From assembly GCF_002150765.1 (NCBI RefSeq), contig NZ_MUYM01000054.1, positions 1 to 64,000 on the forward strand: a DNA stretch of 64,000 bases, written 5' to 3'. This document shows, in pieces, positions 16,379 through 24,272 of this stretch. The first letter of the stretch is position 1. Each line of letters opens with the position of its first letter. The stretch comes from Lentzea kentuckyensis. Its GTDB lineage: Bacteria; Actinomycetota; Actinomycetes; Mycobacteriales; Pseudonocardiaceae. The notes beneath the pieces were generated by a model, which worked only from the letters and a program-made list of their open reading frames with translations, did no database searches and was not told where the DNA came from. A program made the position numbers and the translations under genes.

Positions 16379-18424
16379 GGCAACGACATCTCCTTCCCGC
16401 GCCAACAGGCGCGCACCCAGCGGTTCACCGTCGGCGCACCGAGGACCTTCGCGGTGTCGGCGGACGGGGCCCGTGTCTTCTTCCTGCGCCCGGCCACGGC
16501 CACGAGCCGTGCGAACGGGCTCTGGGAGCTGACCACGGCCACCGGCGTCGAAAGACTGCTCGCCGACCCGGCGACGCTGCTGACCGACCCGGAGGACCTG
16601 CCGGCCGAGGAGAAGGCGCGCCGTGAGCGCACGCGTGAGTCCGGCGCGGGCATCGTGGGGTACGCCCTCTCGAAGGACGCGGGGGTGGCCTCGTTCGCGC
16701 TGTCGGGCCGGCTGTTCGTGGCCGACCTGACGACCGGTGCTGTCCGCGAGCTGCCGACTGAGGGCGGCGTCATCGACCCGCGCGTCGACCCGACGGGCAA
16801 ACGTGTGGCGTACGTCACCCGCGGCACGCTCAGGGTGGTCGAGCTGGAGTCGGGCGAGGACGTCGCGGTCGCCGTGCCCGATGGGGAGGACGTGACGTTC
16901 GGCCTGGCCGAGTTCATCGCGGCCGAAGAGATGTCGCGCTACCGCGGCTACTGGTGGGAGCCGAACGGCACCCGCCTCATCGCCGCGCGCGTGAACAACG
17001 CGTCGGTGCAGCGCTGGTACATCGCCGACCCCGCGAACCCCGCGACCACGGCCACCGAGATCGCCTACCCGGCGGCCGGCACGACCAACGCCGCGGTGTC
17101 GCTGCACGTGGTGTCGCTGGACGGCACCTTCGTCCCGGTGCTGCTCGAGTTCGACTACCTCAACGACGTGCACTGGTCGTCGGGCGGCGCTCCGCTGATC
17201 ACCACGCAGACCCGCGACCAGCGCACCAGGAAGATCTACGCGCTGGCCCCCGAGACCGGCGCGGTCTCCGAACTCGCCGTCGAGACCGACCCGACGTGGC
17301 TCGAGGTCACCGACGGCGCTCCGGCGTGGACCCCGGACGGCCGGCTCGTGCGGATCGTCGGCAACGGCGACGAGTACGCGCTGCAGGTCGGCGACGACGT
17401 CCTGACCACGGGCCTGCAGGTGCGCCGGGTGCTCGACATCGCCGACGACTCCGTCCTGGTCGCCGCGTCGGCGGACGACCCCACGCAGACGCACGTCTAC
17501 GAGGTCGGCAAAACGACCGAGAAGCTGTCCACTGAAGACGGTGTCAACGTCGCGATCCGGGGCGGTGACACGGTTGTGCTCGTATCGGCCACTTTGGACA
17601 GGTTCGGCACGAAGGCCACCGTCGGCGACCACGTGATCGAGTCGTGGGCCGAGACCCCGGTGATCAAGGCGGCACCGCGGCTGCTGACCCTGGGCGAACG
17701 CAACATCCGCGCCGCGATCCTGCTCCCGACCGGCCACACCCCGGGAACCAAGCTCCCGGTGCTGATGGACCCGTACGGCGGCCCGCACGCGCAACGCGTC
17801 GTCTCGTCCCAGAACGCCTTCCTGGCCTCGCAGTGGCTGGCCGACCAGGGCTTCGCGGTCATCGTCGCCGACGGCCGCGGCACCCCGGGCCGAGGTCTCG
17901 CCTGGGAGCGCGCGATCGCGTTCGACTTCGCCGGCGCCACCCTGGAGGACCAGGTCGACGCCCTGCAGGCGGCCGCCGCCGTCGAACCGGACCTGGACCT
18001 CACCCGAGTCGCGATCCGCGGCTGGTCCTACGGCGGCTACCTCAGCGCCCTGGCCGTCCTGCGCCGCCCGGACGTCTTCCACGCGGGCATCGCCGGCGCC
18101 CCGGTCACCGACTGGCGCCTCTACGACACCCACTACACCGAGCGCTACCTGGGCCACCCGGACGACAAGCCCGAGGTCTACGACTCGAACTCGCTCATCG
18201 CCGACGCGGACAAGCTCTCCCGCCCGCTGATGATCATCCACGGCTTGGCCGACGACAACGTGGTCGCCGCGCACACCCTGCGCCTGTCCAACGCCCTGCT
18301 CGCCGCCGGCCGTCCGCACACCGTGCTGCCGCTCTCCGGCGTCACGCACATGACCCCGCAGGAACAGGTCGCTGAGAACCTGCTGCTGCTTCAGGTCGAT
18401 TTCCTCAGGCAGGCGTTGAGCTGA
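16376..18424 (+). CDS. S9 family prolyl oligopeptidase / dipeptidyl-peptidase IV-like
   Basis: A 682-residue cytoplasmic serine peptidase. Residues about 20-400 form the DPP IV-type beta-propeller, including GLAEFIAAEEMSRYRGYWWEPNG with the paired Glu (AAEEM) that binds the substrate amino terminus in dipeptidyl peptidases. The C-terminal alpha/beta-hydrolase has the nucleophile in GWSYGGYLSALAV, the Asp in HGLADDNVVAAHT and the His in SGVTHMTPQE. No signal peptide is seen. The GTG at 16376 fits the leaderless promoter. It likely releases Xaa-Pro dipeptides from peptides. Confidence 0.92.
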   Translation: MGNDISFPRQQARTQRFTVGAPRTFAVSADGARVFFLRPATATSRANGLWELTTATGVERLLADPATLLTDPEDLPAEEKARRERTRESGAGIVGYALSKDAGVASFALSGRLFVADLTTGAVRELPTEGGVIDPRVDPTGKRVAYVTRGTLRVVELESGEDVAVAVPDGEDVTFGLAEFIAAEEMSRYRGYWWEPNGTRLIAARVNNASVQRWYIADPANPATTATEIAYPAAGTTNAAVSLHVVSLDGTFVPVLLEFDYLNDVHWSSGGAPLITTQTRDQRTRKIYALAPETGAVSELAVETDPTWLEVTDGAPAWTPDGRLVRIVGNGDEYALQVGDDVLTTGLQVRRVLDIADDSVLVAASADDPTQTHVYEVGKTTEKLSTEDGVNVAIRGGDTVVLVSATLDRFGTKATVGDHVIESWAETPVIKAAPRLLTLGERNIRAAILLPTGHTPGTKLPVLMDPYGGPHAQRVVSSQNAFLASQWLADQGFAVIVADGRGTPGRGLAWERAIAFDFAGATLEDQVDALQAAAAVEPDLDLTRVAIRGWSYGGYLSALAVLRRPDVFHAGIAGAPVTDWRLYDTHYTERYLGHPDDKPEVYDSNSLIADADKLSRPLMIIHGLADDNVVAAHTLRLSNALLAAGRPHTVLPLSGVTHMTPQEQVAENLLLLQVDFLRQALS

Positions 18425-18483
18425 GGCCGGGGTAGGGCCAGCCCCAGTGTTCGGGGTTCCTCCCCACGGCACGCTTCAGCGCC

Positions 18484-18864
18484 ATGGGGAGGAACATCAA
18501 CGCGCGCACCGTGTCCGTCGCGCTGTACGTGCTCTGGGGCCTGCTGCACATGGGGCTCGGCGCCTCGATGGTCATCGGTGACCTGTCCGATGGCGCACCA
18601 ACAGAAGAAGTGGCCGCGGAAAGCCTGCTCTACTTCATCGCGGTGACGGTTCTGGGAGCCCAGGCGATCTTCGTTGCCCTCACGCTCAGCCGCGTGAACA
18701 GCCTGGTCGGCTTCTGGCTCAACACCGTGGTGCTCGGCGTCATCGACGTCGCGTTCGTCGCCTACCTGGTGCTGCCCGGTCACGTCGACCTGTACGGCGG
18801 CCTGGCGGGTCCGATCATCTGGCTGGCCGCCACAGTCTGCGCCGCCGTGGCGCTCAGGAAATAG
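18484..18864 (+). CDS. Four-TM membrane protein, unknown
   Basis: A 126-residue protein with four hydrophobic segments (VALYVLWGLLHMGLGASMVIG, LLYFIAVTVLGAQAIFVALTL, GFWLNTVVLGVIDVAFVAYLVL and IIWLAATVCAAVAL). No motif identifies a function. It starts at an ATG 59 bases after the peptidase stop and ends at a strong bidirectional terminator. Confidence 0.65.
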   Translation: MGRNINARTVSVALYVLWGLLHMGLGASMVIGDLSDGAPTEEVAAESLLYFIAVTVLGAQAIFVALTLSRVNSLVGFWLNTVVLGVIDVAFVAYLVLPGHVDLYGGLAGPIIWLAATVCAAVALRK

Positions 18865-18868
18865 CGAA

Positions 18869-18901
18869 AGGGGCGCTTCCCGCGCAACGGGAAGCGCCCC
18901 T
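18869..18901 (+). terminator. Bidirectional terminator between convergent genes
   Basis: A 13-bp perfect stem (AGGGGCGCTTCCC at 18869-18881 with its complement at 18889-18901) and a seven-base loop. It is placed between the convergent stops of the four-TM gene and speE. Confidence 0.85.
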
Positions 18902-18915
18902 CTCAACACCCGGAC

Positions 18916-19764
18916 TCAGGCCAGCGACTGCCGCACCCGGTAGGGCGGAATGCTGTTGCCCAGCAACGCCAGGTCGTCGATCGACTCCGGCTGGTACCCG
19001 GCCGTCTTCAGCCGCTCGACCATCAGCGCGGTCGGGTCCTCGACCACGTCCGCGCGGCCGAACAGGTACGCCCACTCGTGCTCGTCCGAGCCGTAGTAGG
19101 CGACGGTGTCGAACACCTCGTTGAACCGCTGCCAGGAGCGGATCAGCGTGGTGTTGCGCCACATCGTCTGGCACCCGGACTGGTTCACGACGACGCCGCC
19201 GGGACGCAGCAGCGCCTTGCACATGCGCAGGAAGTCGGCGCCGTACAAGCGGTTGTGCTGCGCCTCCTCCTCGCGCTCGTCGGGCAGGTCGACCAGCACG
19301 ATGTCGTACTTCTCCGACGTCGTGCGGATGTACTCGAACCCGTCGATGTACTGCACGCGGATCGGGCCGTCACCGCGCTCGGCGGCAGCCAGTTCGTCCA
19401 GCGTGTACCCGTACGGCAGGTGCTCGGCGCACAGCTTCACGGCCTGCTCGTCGATGTCGATGTGGTCGACCACCGACGCACCGTGCTGAACGGCCATCTG
19501 GCACACGACGCCCTCGGAGGAGCCGATCACCAGCACGCGCTCGACGGTGTCGGCCAGCAGCAGCGCCGGCACCATCAGGGCCTCGTGGTAGGTCAGCTGG
19601 CTGAACTCCGTCGACTGGCGGTCGTTGTCGCAGAACAGCGACACGCCCTGGGCCGTGCGGCCGATCACCAGGTGCTGGAAGTCGGTCTTGGTGTCGACCA
19701 GCACCTCGTCCACGCGCCAGTGGCGGGTCATGCCCTCGGCGAGCGGCTCGTTGATGGTGTTCAC
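18916..19764 (-). CDS. speE: Spermidine synthase family protein
   Basis: A 282-residue aminopropyltransferase that would move the aminopropyl group from decarboxylated SAM to putrescine. It shows FCDNDRQSTEFSQLTYHEALMVPALL (amine and decarboxylated-SAM pocket, corresponding to Q-x-x-x-x-E-x-x-YHE), VLVIGSSEGVV (G-motif), HIDIDEQAVKL and the acidic DIVLVDLPDE. The GTG start overlaps the speD stop (GTGA). The G-motif reads GSSEG rather than the usual GGGDG, an uncommon variant. It is the last gene of the polyamine operon. Confidence 0.85.
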   Translation of the reverse strand: MNTINEPLAEGMTRHWRVDEVLVDTKTDFQHLVIGRTAQGVSLFCDNDRQSTEFSQLTYHEALMVPALLLADTVERVLVIGSSEGVVCQMAVQHGASVVDHIDIDEQAVKLCAEHLPYGYTLDELAAAERGDGPIRVQYIDGFEYIRTTSEKYDIVLVDLPDEREEEAQHNRLYGADFLRMCKALLRPGGVVVNQSGCQTMWRNTTLIRSWQRFNEVFDTVAYYGSDEHEWAYLFGRADVVEDPTALMVERLKTAGYQPESIDDLALLGNSIPPYRVRQSLA

Positions 19765-20156
19765 GCGGCGTGCTCCTTGATGCCACGAGTGACGACGTCC
19801 GTGCTCACGTGAGCGGCGCCCAAGGCGTCAGCGAGTAGCTGGACGGCCAGCGCGGGTTTCGCACGAGTACCGCAGGTGAACACGTCGACGAACACCGACC
19901 CCACTTCGGGATACGTGTGGATCGACGCATGGGACTCCGACAGCAGAGCCAGCACGGTGACTCCTTGAGGATCGAACTTCTTGGAGATCACCTCCAGCAC
20001 AGTTGCGTCGGCCTGCGTGAGAACCTCACCAAGGGCGTGCTTCAGGAACTGCTCGTCGTCGAGCAGATCGGCACTCACGCCCGAGAGCTCTGCAAGTACG
20101 TGCTGTCCCGCGAACAAACCGACGGTTTCCTCGGTCTGACAGGGCGCTTCGGACAT
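19761..20156 (-). CDS. speD: S-adenosylmethionine decarboxylase proenzyme
   Basis: A 131-residue prokaryotic-type AdoMetDC that makes the aminopropyl donor for spermidine. The self-cleavage region LLSESHASIHTYPE (residues about 72-84) has the Glu-Ser bond at 74-75, whose Ser becomes the pyruvoyl group. The catalytic Cys lies in DVFTCGTRAKP. The ATG at 20156 is used rather than the TTG just before it. The gene sits between ornithine decarboxylase and speE, with a 33-base gap upstream and an overlap downstream. Confidence 0.95.
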   Translation of the reverse strand: MSEAPCQTEETVGLFAGQHVLAELSGVSADLLDDEQFLKHALGEVLTQADATVLEVISKKFDPQGVTVLALLSESHASIHTYPEVGSVFVDVFTCGTRAKPALAVQLLADALGAAHVSTDVVTRGIKEHAA

Positions 20157-20189
20157 CAATCACTCCAAACTATGTGAATTACGACGGAC

Positions 20190-21356
20190 TTAGATGCAGT
20201 ACGTGGCCAACGGCGGGAAACCGTTGAAGCACACGGACGAATAGGAGGAGGTGTAGGCGCCGGCGTGGAGGATGTCCACGTGGTCGCCGGCCTCCAGGTC
20301 CAGCGGCAGGTCGTAGCGCGTGTGCTGGTAGATCACGTCGTCCGCGTCGCACGTCGGACCGGCCAGCACGATCGGGCCGACCGGGCCGCCGTCGCGTGAA
20401 GTCCGCAACCGGTAGGCGATCGCCTCGCCCTCGGTCTCGGCGAGGCCCTGGTAGCGACCGATGTCGACGTACACCCAGCGGCGTTCGTCCGAATAGGACT
20501 TACGCGACACCAGCACGACGGAGGAGCGGATCATGCCGGCCTCGGCGGAGATCGCGCGGCCGGGCTCGATCATCACACGAGGCCGCACGGCACCGAAGTG
20601 CCGGGTGAGGGAAGTCTCGATGGCAGAGGCGAAAGCCTCCAGGGTGGGCGTGTCCTCCTGGTACACCGCGGGCAGGCCGCCACCCAGGTTCACGGTGGTG
20701 GTCTCGATGCCTTCCGCACGCAGTTTCGACGCGATCAGGGCCGCGTCGGCGATGCCGGAGTCCCAGCCCTGCACGGACAGCTGTTGCGAGCCGGCGTGGA
20801 ACGCGACGCCAAGAGGAACGAGTCCCAACTCGTGCGCGAGCCGCAAGAGATCCGTCGCCATCTCCGGATCGCAACCGAACTTGTTGCCGAACGGGTACGT
20901 GGAACCCTTGCTGTGTACAAGGATTCGCACCAGGACGGACGAACCGGGCGCGTGCGCAGCGACGAACCGCACGTCCTGCTCGCTGTCCGACACGAACAGT
21001 CGCACGCCACGCGAGTAGGCATACGCGATGTCAGCAGCCTTCTTGATGGGGTTGCTGTAGGAGATCGACGACGGTGCGGCGCCGCGCGCCAGGCACAGGT
21101 CGATCTCCGCGGGTGAGGCGACGTCGAACTGCGAACCCTCGGAGACCAACGTGCCCACCACGTCGGACTCGGGATTCGACTTGACCGCGTAGAAGATGTC
21201 GATGGACGGCATCGCGGTGTGGATTGCCTGGTAGCGCGCGCGGATCGTCTCGAGGTCGATCACCAGACACGGTGTCGACGGGTTCTCCTGGTCCAGGAAA
21301 CGCCGAATACGAGCCTCTGCCTCGTAACGCCGGTCGACGGCGAAGCTCTCGGTCAT
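20190..21356 (-). CDS. Ornithine/lysine decarboxylase, fold type III PLP
   Basis: A 388-residue decarboxylase of the alanine-racemase fold (group IV). Seen are the PLP-lysine motif FYAVKSNP (near residue 58), SYSNPIKKAADI, FHAGSQQ, NLGGGLP, the phosphate-binding EPGRAISAEAGM and the substrate/catalytic Cys motif GPTCDADD near residue 335. It should form putrescine from ornithine (or cadaverine from lysine). It leads the operon with speD and speE, which favours ornithine. A GGGGGAA ribosome site precedes the ATG. Confidence 0.9.
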   Translation of the reverse strand: MTESFAVDRRYEAEARIRRFLDQENPSTPCLVIDLETIRARYQAIHTAMPSIDIFYAVKSNPESDVVGTLVSEGSQFDVASPAEIDLCLARGAAPSSISYSNPIKKAADIAYAYSRGVRLFVSDSEQDVRFVAAHAPGSSVLVRILVHSKGSTYPFGNKFGCDPEMATDLLRLAHELGLVPLGVAFHAGSQQLSVQGWDSGIADAALIASKLRAEGIETTTVNLGGGLPAVYQEDTPTLEAFASAIETSLTRHFGAVRPRVMIEPGRAISAEAGMIRSSVVLVSRKSYSDERRWVYVDIGRYQGLAETEGEAIAYRLRTSRDGGPVGPIVLAGPTCDADDVIYQHTRYDLPLDLEAGDHVDILHAGAYTSSYSSVCFNGFPPLATYCI

Positions 21357-21463
21357 TTCCCCAGGGTTCCCCCTTCATCCGCCTCGCGGTCCGTACGCGG
21401 GCACGGCCGTCCACTCTACGGCCTGGACACCGCAAGTACGCAATCCCGCGGGCCGAGTGTGAT

Positions 21464-22648
21464 CTACCCGGCAGACTTCAGCTCGATCATGGTGATGTCC
21501 GGGGGCGCGCCCACGCGCACCGGTGGCCCCCAGAAACCCGCGCCACGACTGACGTACAGCCACGTGTCGTCCACCTTCGACAGCCCCGCCACGCTGGGTT
21601 GCTGCACCGGCACAACGAAGTTGAACGGCACCATCTGGCCGCCGTGTGTATGACCGGACAACTGGAGGTCGACGCCGCGTGAAGACGCGTCGCCGACCTG
21701 CACGGGCTGGTGTGCCAGCAGGACAAGCGGCTTGTTCTTGTCCCGGCCCGCCAGCGCGCGGTCCAAGTCCGGTCCGTCGTTGTACGACTTCCCCGTCACG
21801 TCGTTCACACCCACGAGCTCGATGCCACCGGCGACCGTCAGACCCTCGTTGCGCAACGGGTTCACGCCGAGCCGGTCCAGCTCCGCGATCCACTGCTCGT
21901 GACCCGAGAAGTACTCGTGATTGCCTGTCACGAAGAAGCTGCCGTGCCTGGACACCAGGTCCCGCAACGGGGCCGCGGCCTCGCCCAGTTCAGCGACGGT
22001 GCCGTCCACCAGGTCGCCGACGATCGCGACGAGGTCGGCCTCCTGCTCGTTGATCATCCGCACGATCCGCTCGGTGTGCGAACGGCCGAGCAGCGGCCCG
22101 AGGTGGATGTCGCTCACGACCGCGATCCGGAAGCCCGACAACGACGCCTGGAGCTTGTCCAGCGTCACCGGCACGGTCAGCAGCTGCGGCGCGCCCAGCG
22201 CCTGCGTCATGCCGTACCCGACCACGCCGCCCGCCGCGATGCCCGAGCCGATCGCGACCGACCGCGAGATGAACAGCCGCCGTGACGGGTCCGGCACGAC
22301 CTCGACCGGCTCGACCGGGTCAGGACCCGCGCCCACCGCGGCGGGCACGAGGGTCGCTCGCCTGAGCAGGACCCGGCGGGGGATCTCCGCGATGCCGAGC
22401 GCGATGGCCAGGTAGAAGAGCAGGGCGAGCCACACGAACCCAGGCCAGGCGAAGAACTTCCCGTACTCCGGCGGCACCCTGCGGGTCACGACCAGCGCGC
22501 TCATCAGCAGCACGAACGCCCCGGCGACGGCCAGCCCGCCGACCCGCCGCCCGAGCGTGCGCGGGCGCGTGGTGTCCACGACCAGCCGCCGCCACAGGTA
22601 CAGATGGCCCAGTCCGGCCGGAACTCCGAGGAGCAACAGGAAAATCAC
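21464..22648 (-). CDS. Membrane metallophosphoesterase (YaeI/YkuE-like)
   Basis: About 394 residues. The N-terminal part has four hydrophobic helices, starting with VIFLLLLGVPAGLGHLYLW. A twin-arginine-like loop precedes the calcineurin-type domain. Metal motifs are SDIHLGPLLGR (D-x-H), VGDLVDG (GDxxD), VTGNHEY (GNHE), LLAHQP and SGHTHGGQ. The family includes UDP-diacylglucosamine or lipid phosphoesterases at the membrane surface. The GTG at 22648 is preferred because helix 1 begins directly there; a GTG at 22699 would add 17 polar residues. It is divergent from the sigma factor gene. Confidence 0.85.
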   Translation of the reverse strand: MIFLLLLGVPAGLGHLYLWRRLVVDTTRPRTLGRRVGGLAVAGAFVLLMSALVVTRRVPPEYGKFFAWPGFVWLALLFYLAIALGIAEIPRRVLLRRATLVPAAVGAGPDPVEPVEVVPDPSRRLFISRSVAIGSGIAAGGVVGYGMTQALGAPQLLTVPVTLDKLQASLSGFRIAVVSDIHLGPLLGRSHTERIVRMINEQEADLVAIVGDLVDGTVAELGEAAAPLRDLVSRHGSFFVTGNHEYFSGHEQWIAELDRLGVNPLRNEGLTVAGGIELVGVNDVTGKSYNDGPDLDRALAGRDKNKPLVLLAHQPVQVGDASSRGVDLQLSGHTHGGQMVPFNFVVPVQQPSVAGLSKVDDTWLYVSRGAGFWGPPVRVGAPPDITMIELKSAG

Positions 22649-22851
22649 GACATCAGTATGCTTTTCGCCTTTCCGGGCGTGATCGTCGGAGGTGCCCACG
22701 GGCCCGCCCGATCACTTTCGGCACGCGGACCGTCACCGCCGGTGGGACCCTCGGCCCGCGGAGGCCGAAAAGAATTCCTCGCGAGGTCCATGCAACCCGC
22801 CAGGCCGCAGGTGGCGTGAGTAACCCGGTACCGCAGATAGGGGGAGACCTG

Positions 22852-23349
22852 ATGAGTGATCGGGACGCCGCGTTCCAGGAGTACTTCGCGGCCCGTTCCG
22901 ACGCCATGCGTGGCACGGCTTACCTGCTGTGCGGCGACTGGCATCGCGCGGAGGACCTCGTGCAGCAGGCGTTCACGAAGCTCTACCTGGCGTGGCGCCG
23001 GATCGAACGGCACGAGGCGCTGGACGCCTACACCAGGCAGATTCTGGTGCGGACGTTCATCTCCGAGCGACGGCGCGGGTGGTTCCGGTTCGAGTCGGCG
23101 AGCGACGAGCTCTCCGACTCGGCAGCTCCGCCGGGCACCTACCCCGAGGAACGAATGGTGTTGCTGGAGGCTCTGGCGAAGGTGCCTCCCAAACAACGTG
23201 CGTGCCTCGTCCTGCGGTACTGGGAGGACATGTCGGTCGAACAGACGGCAGTCGTCCTCAAGTGTTCGGAAGGAACGGTAAAGAGCCAGGCCGCGCGGGG
23301 GCTGCAGACGCTGCGCGGTCTGCTCTCACAGCAGGAGAGGGTTCGATGA
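22852..23349 (+). CDS. SigE-family ECF RNA polymerase sigma factor
   Basis: A 165-residue ECF sigma factor. Region 2 shows RGTAYLLCGDWHRAEDLVQQAFTKLYLAW and region 4 shows LEALAKVPPKQRACLVLRYWEDMSVEQTAVVLKCSEGTVKSQAARGL. The sequence matches the actinobacterial SigE group (TIGR02983), whose members typically lack classical ZAS anti-sigma partners. The ATG at 22852 follows GGGGGAG. It overlaps the next gene by ATGA, so that membrane protein is the likely partner or regulator. Confidence 0.93.
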   Translation: MSDRDAAFQEYFAARSDAMRGTAYLLCGDWHRAEDLVQQAFTKLYLAWRRIERHEALDAYTRQILVRTFISERRRGWFRFESASDELSDSAAPPGTYPEERMVLLEALAKVPPKQRACLVLRYWEDMSVEQTAVVLKCSEGTVKSQAARGLQTLRGLLSQQERVR

Positions 23350-24179
23350 ACGAACAGGACCTCAAGCGAGTTTTCGAAAACGTTGTGGTGGCGAGCAGCC
23401 CGCCGCCGTCGATGGATCCGGTCCGCGCGCTCGACGTGGCGCGCAAGGCTCGGTCGAAGCGGCGGTCGTCGATCGTCGGTGCTCTTGTCGCGGTGCTCGT
23501 CGTCGGTGTCGGCCTCGGCTCGGCGTTCGCGCTCAACCCGACGGCCGCGAAGGAGTACATGATGGGGGCCGGCCCCAGCAGCAGCTCCTCCTGGGCGGGC
23601 GAGTGGCCGGACGGGCAGACCGACCGCACGGCTCACAACGGCCCTCAGGCGGAACGGGCGCAGAAGCTGCTCGACGAGCTCAAGGGCGTGGTGCCGGCCG
23701 GGTACGACGCACCGCAGCTCAAGTACCAGGACCCCAGCTACTCCGGGGGTGACATGCAGCGCACCCAGGGCCAGGTCGCGTCGAACAAAGGCGACGTGCC
23801 CGAGGTCTGGCAGTACATGGCGGAGACACCGGTGCGCAAGGACGGCAAGGTGGGGTGGCTGCTCGTCGAGTCGTCCACGCCCAACCCGGCCATGCCGGAC
23901 GACCCGTGCGCCCTCGCCAAGGACTTCTGGGGCATGGGCGGGACGTGCAAGGTGTACGACGTCAAGGGCCTCAAGGTCGGTGTCGTGCAGGAGAACCCGA
24001 GCGGTCGTGACCAGTTCGACAAGTGGGCCACCTACCGGTCCAACGACGGTCAGATCGTGACGGTCGCCCAGGACGACAGCTACCTGGGCGGTGGCTACCC
24101 GGCGCTCGCCGAGCCGTTGTTCTCCGAGGAGAAGCTGGCCGAGCTGGCGACGGATCCCCGGTTCCGCGTCGGCAGCTGA
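23346..24179 (+). CDS. Membrane protein encoded with the SigE-type sigma factor
   Basis: A 277-residue protein with a cytoplasmic N-terminus (about 1-40, containing DVARKARSKRR), one membrane helix (SIVGALVAVLVVGVGLGSAFAL), and a 210-residue extracytoplasmic domain of unknown fold. The topology is that of an anti-sigma factor, but no HxxxCxxC motif is present. The ATGA overlap with the sigma gene supports a functional link. The external domain has two Cys (DDPCALAKDFWGMGGTC) likely in a disulfide. Role as a sensor or anti-sigma is inference. Confidence 0.75.
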   Translation: MNEQDLKRVFENVVVASSPPPSMDPVRALDVARKARSKRRSSIVGALVAVLVVGVGLGSAFALNPTAAKEYMMGAGPSSSSSWAGEWPDGQTDRTAHNGPQAERAQKLLDELKGVVPAGYDAPQLKYQDPSYSGGDMQRTQGQVASNKGDVPEVWQYMAETPVRKDGKVGWLLVESSTPNPAMPDDPCALAKDFWGMGGTCKVYDVKGLKVGVVQENPSGRDQFDKWATYRSNDGQIVTVAQDDSYLGGGYPALAEPLFSEEKLAELATDPRFRVGS

Positions 24180-24196
24180 GTCAGCGCGTTCGTGCG

Positions 24197-24224
24197 GAGG
24201 GCGGTCACGTTTGTGGCCGCCCTC
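24197..24224 (+). terminator. Likely terminator after the sigma operon
   Basis: A 12-bp stem with one mismatch (24197-24208 with 24213-24224, core GAGGGCGG/CCGCCCTC) and a four-base loop, followed by TCTCGTTGCTCTTTT. It ends the sigma operon before the pabAB gene. Confidence 0.75.
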
Positions 24225-24272
24225 TCTCGTTGCTCTTTTCGGGTGTTTTGGCAGGTAGAGTGCCGTCCTGCA

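Noticed and set aside
16229..18472. A 747-residue minus-strand frame
   Set aside because: Antisense of the S9 peptidase, which has an intact Ser-Asp-His triad on plus.
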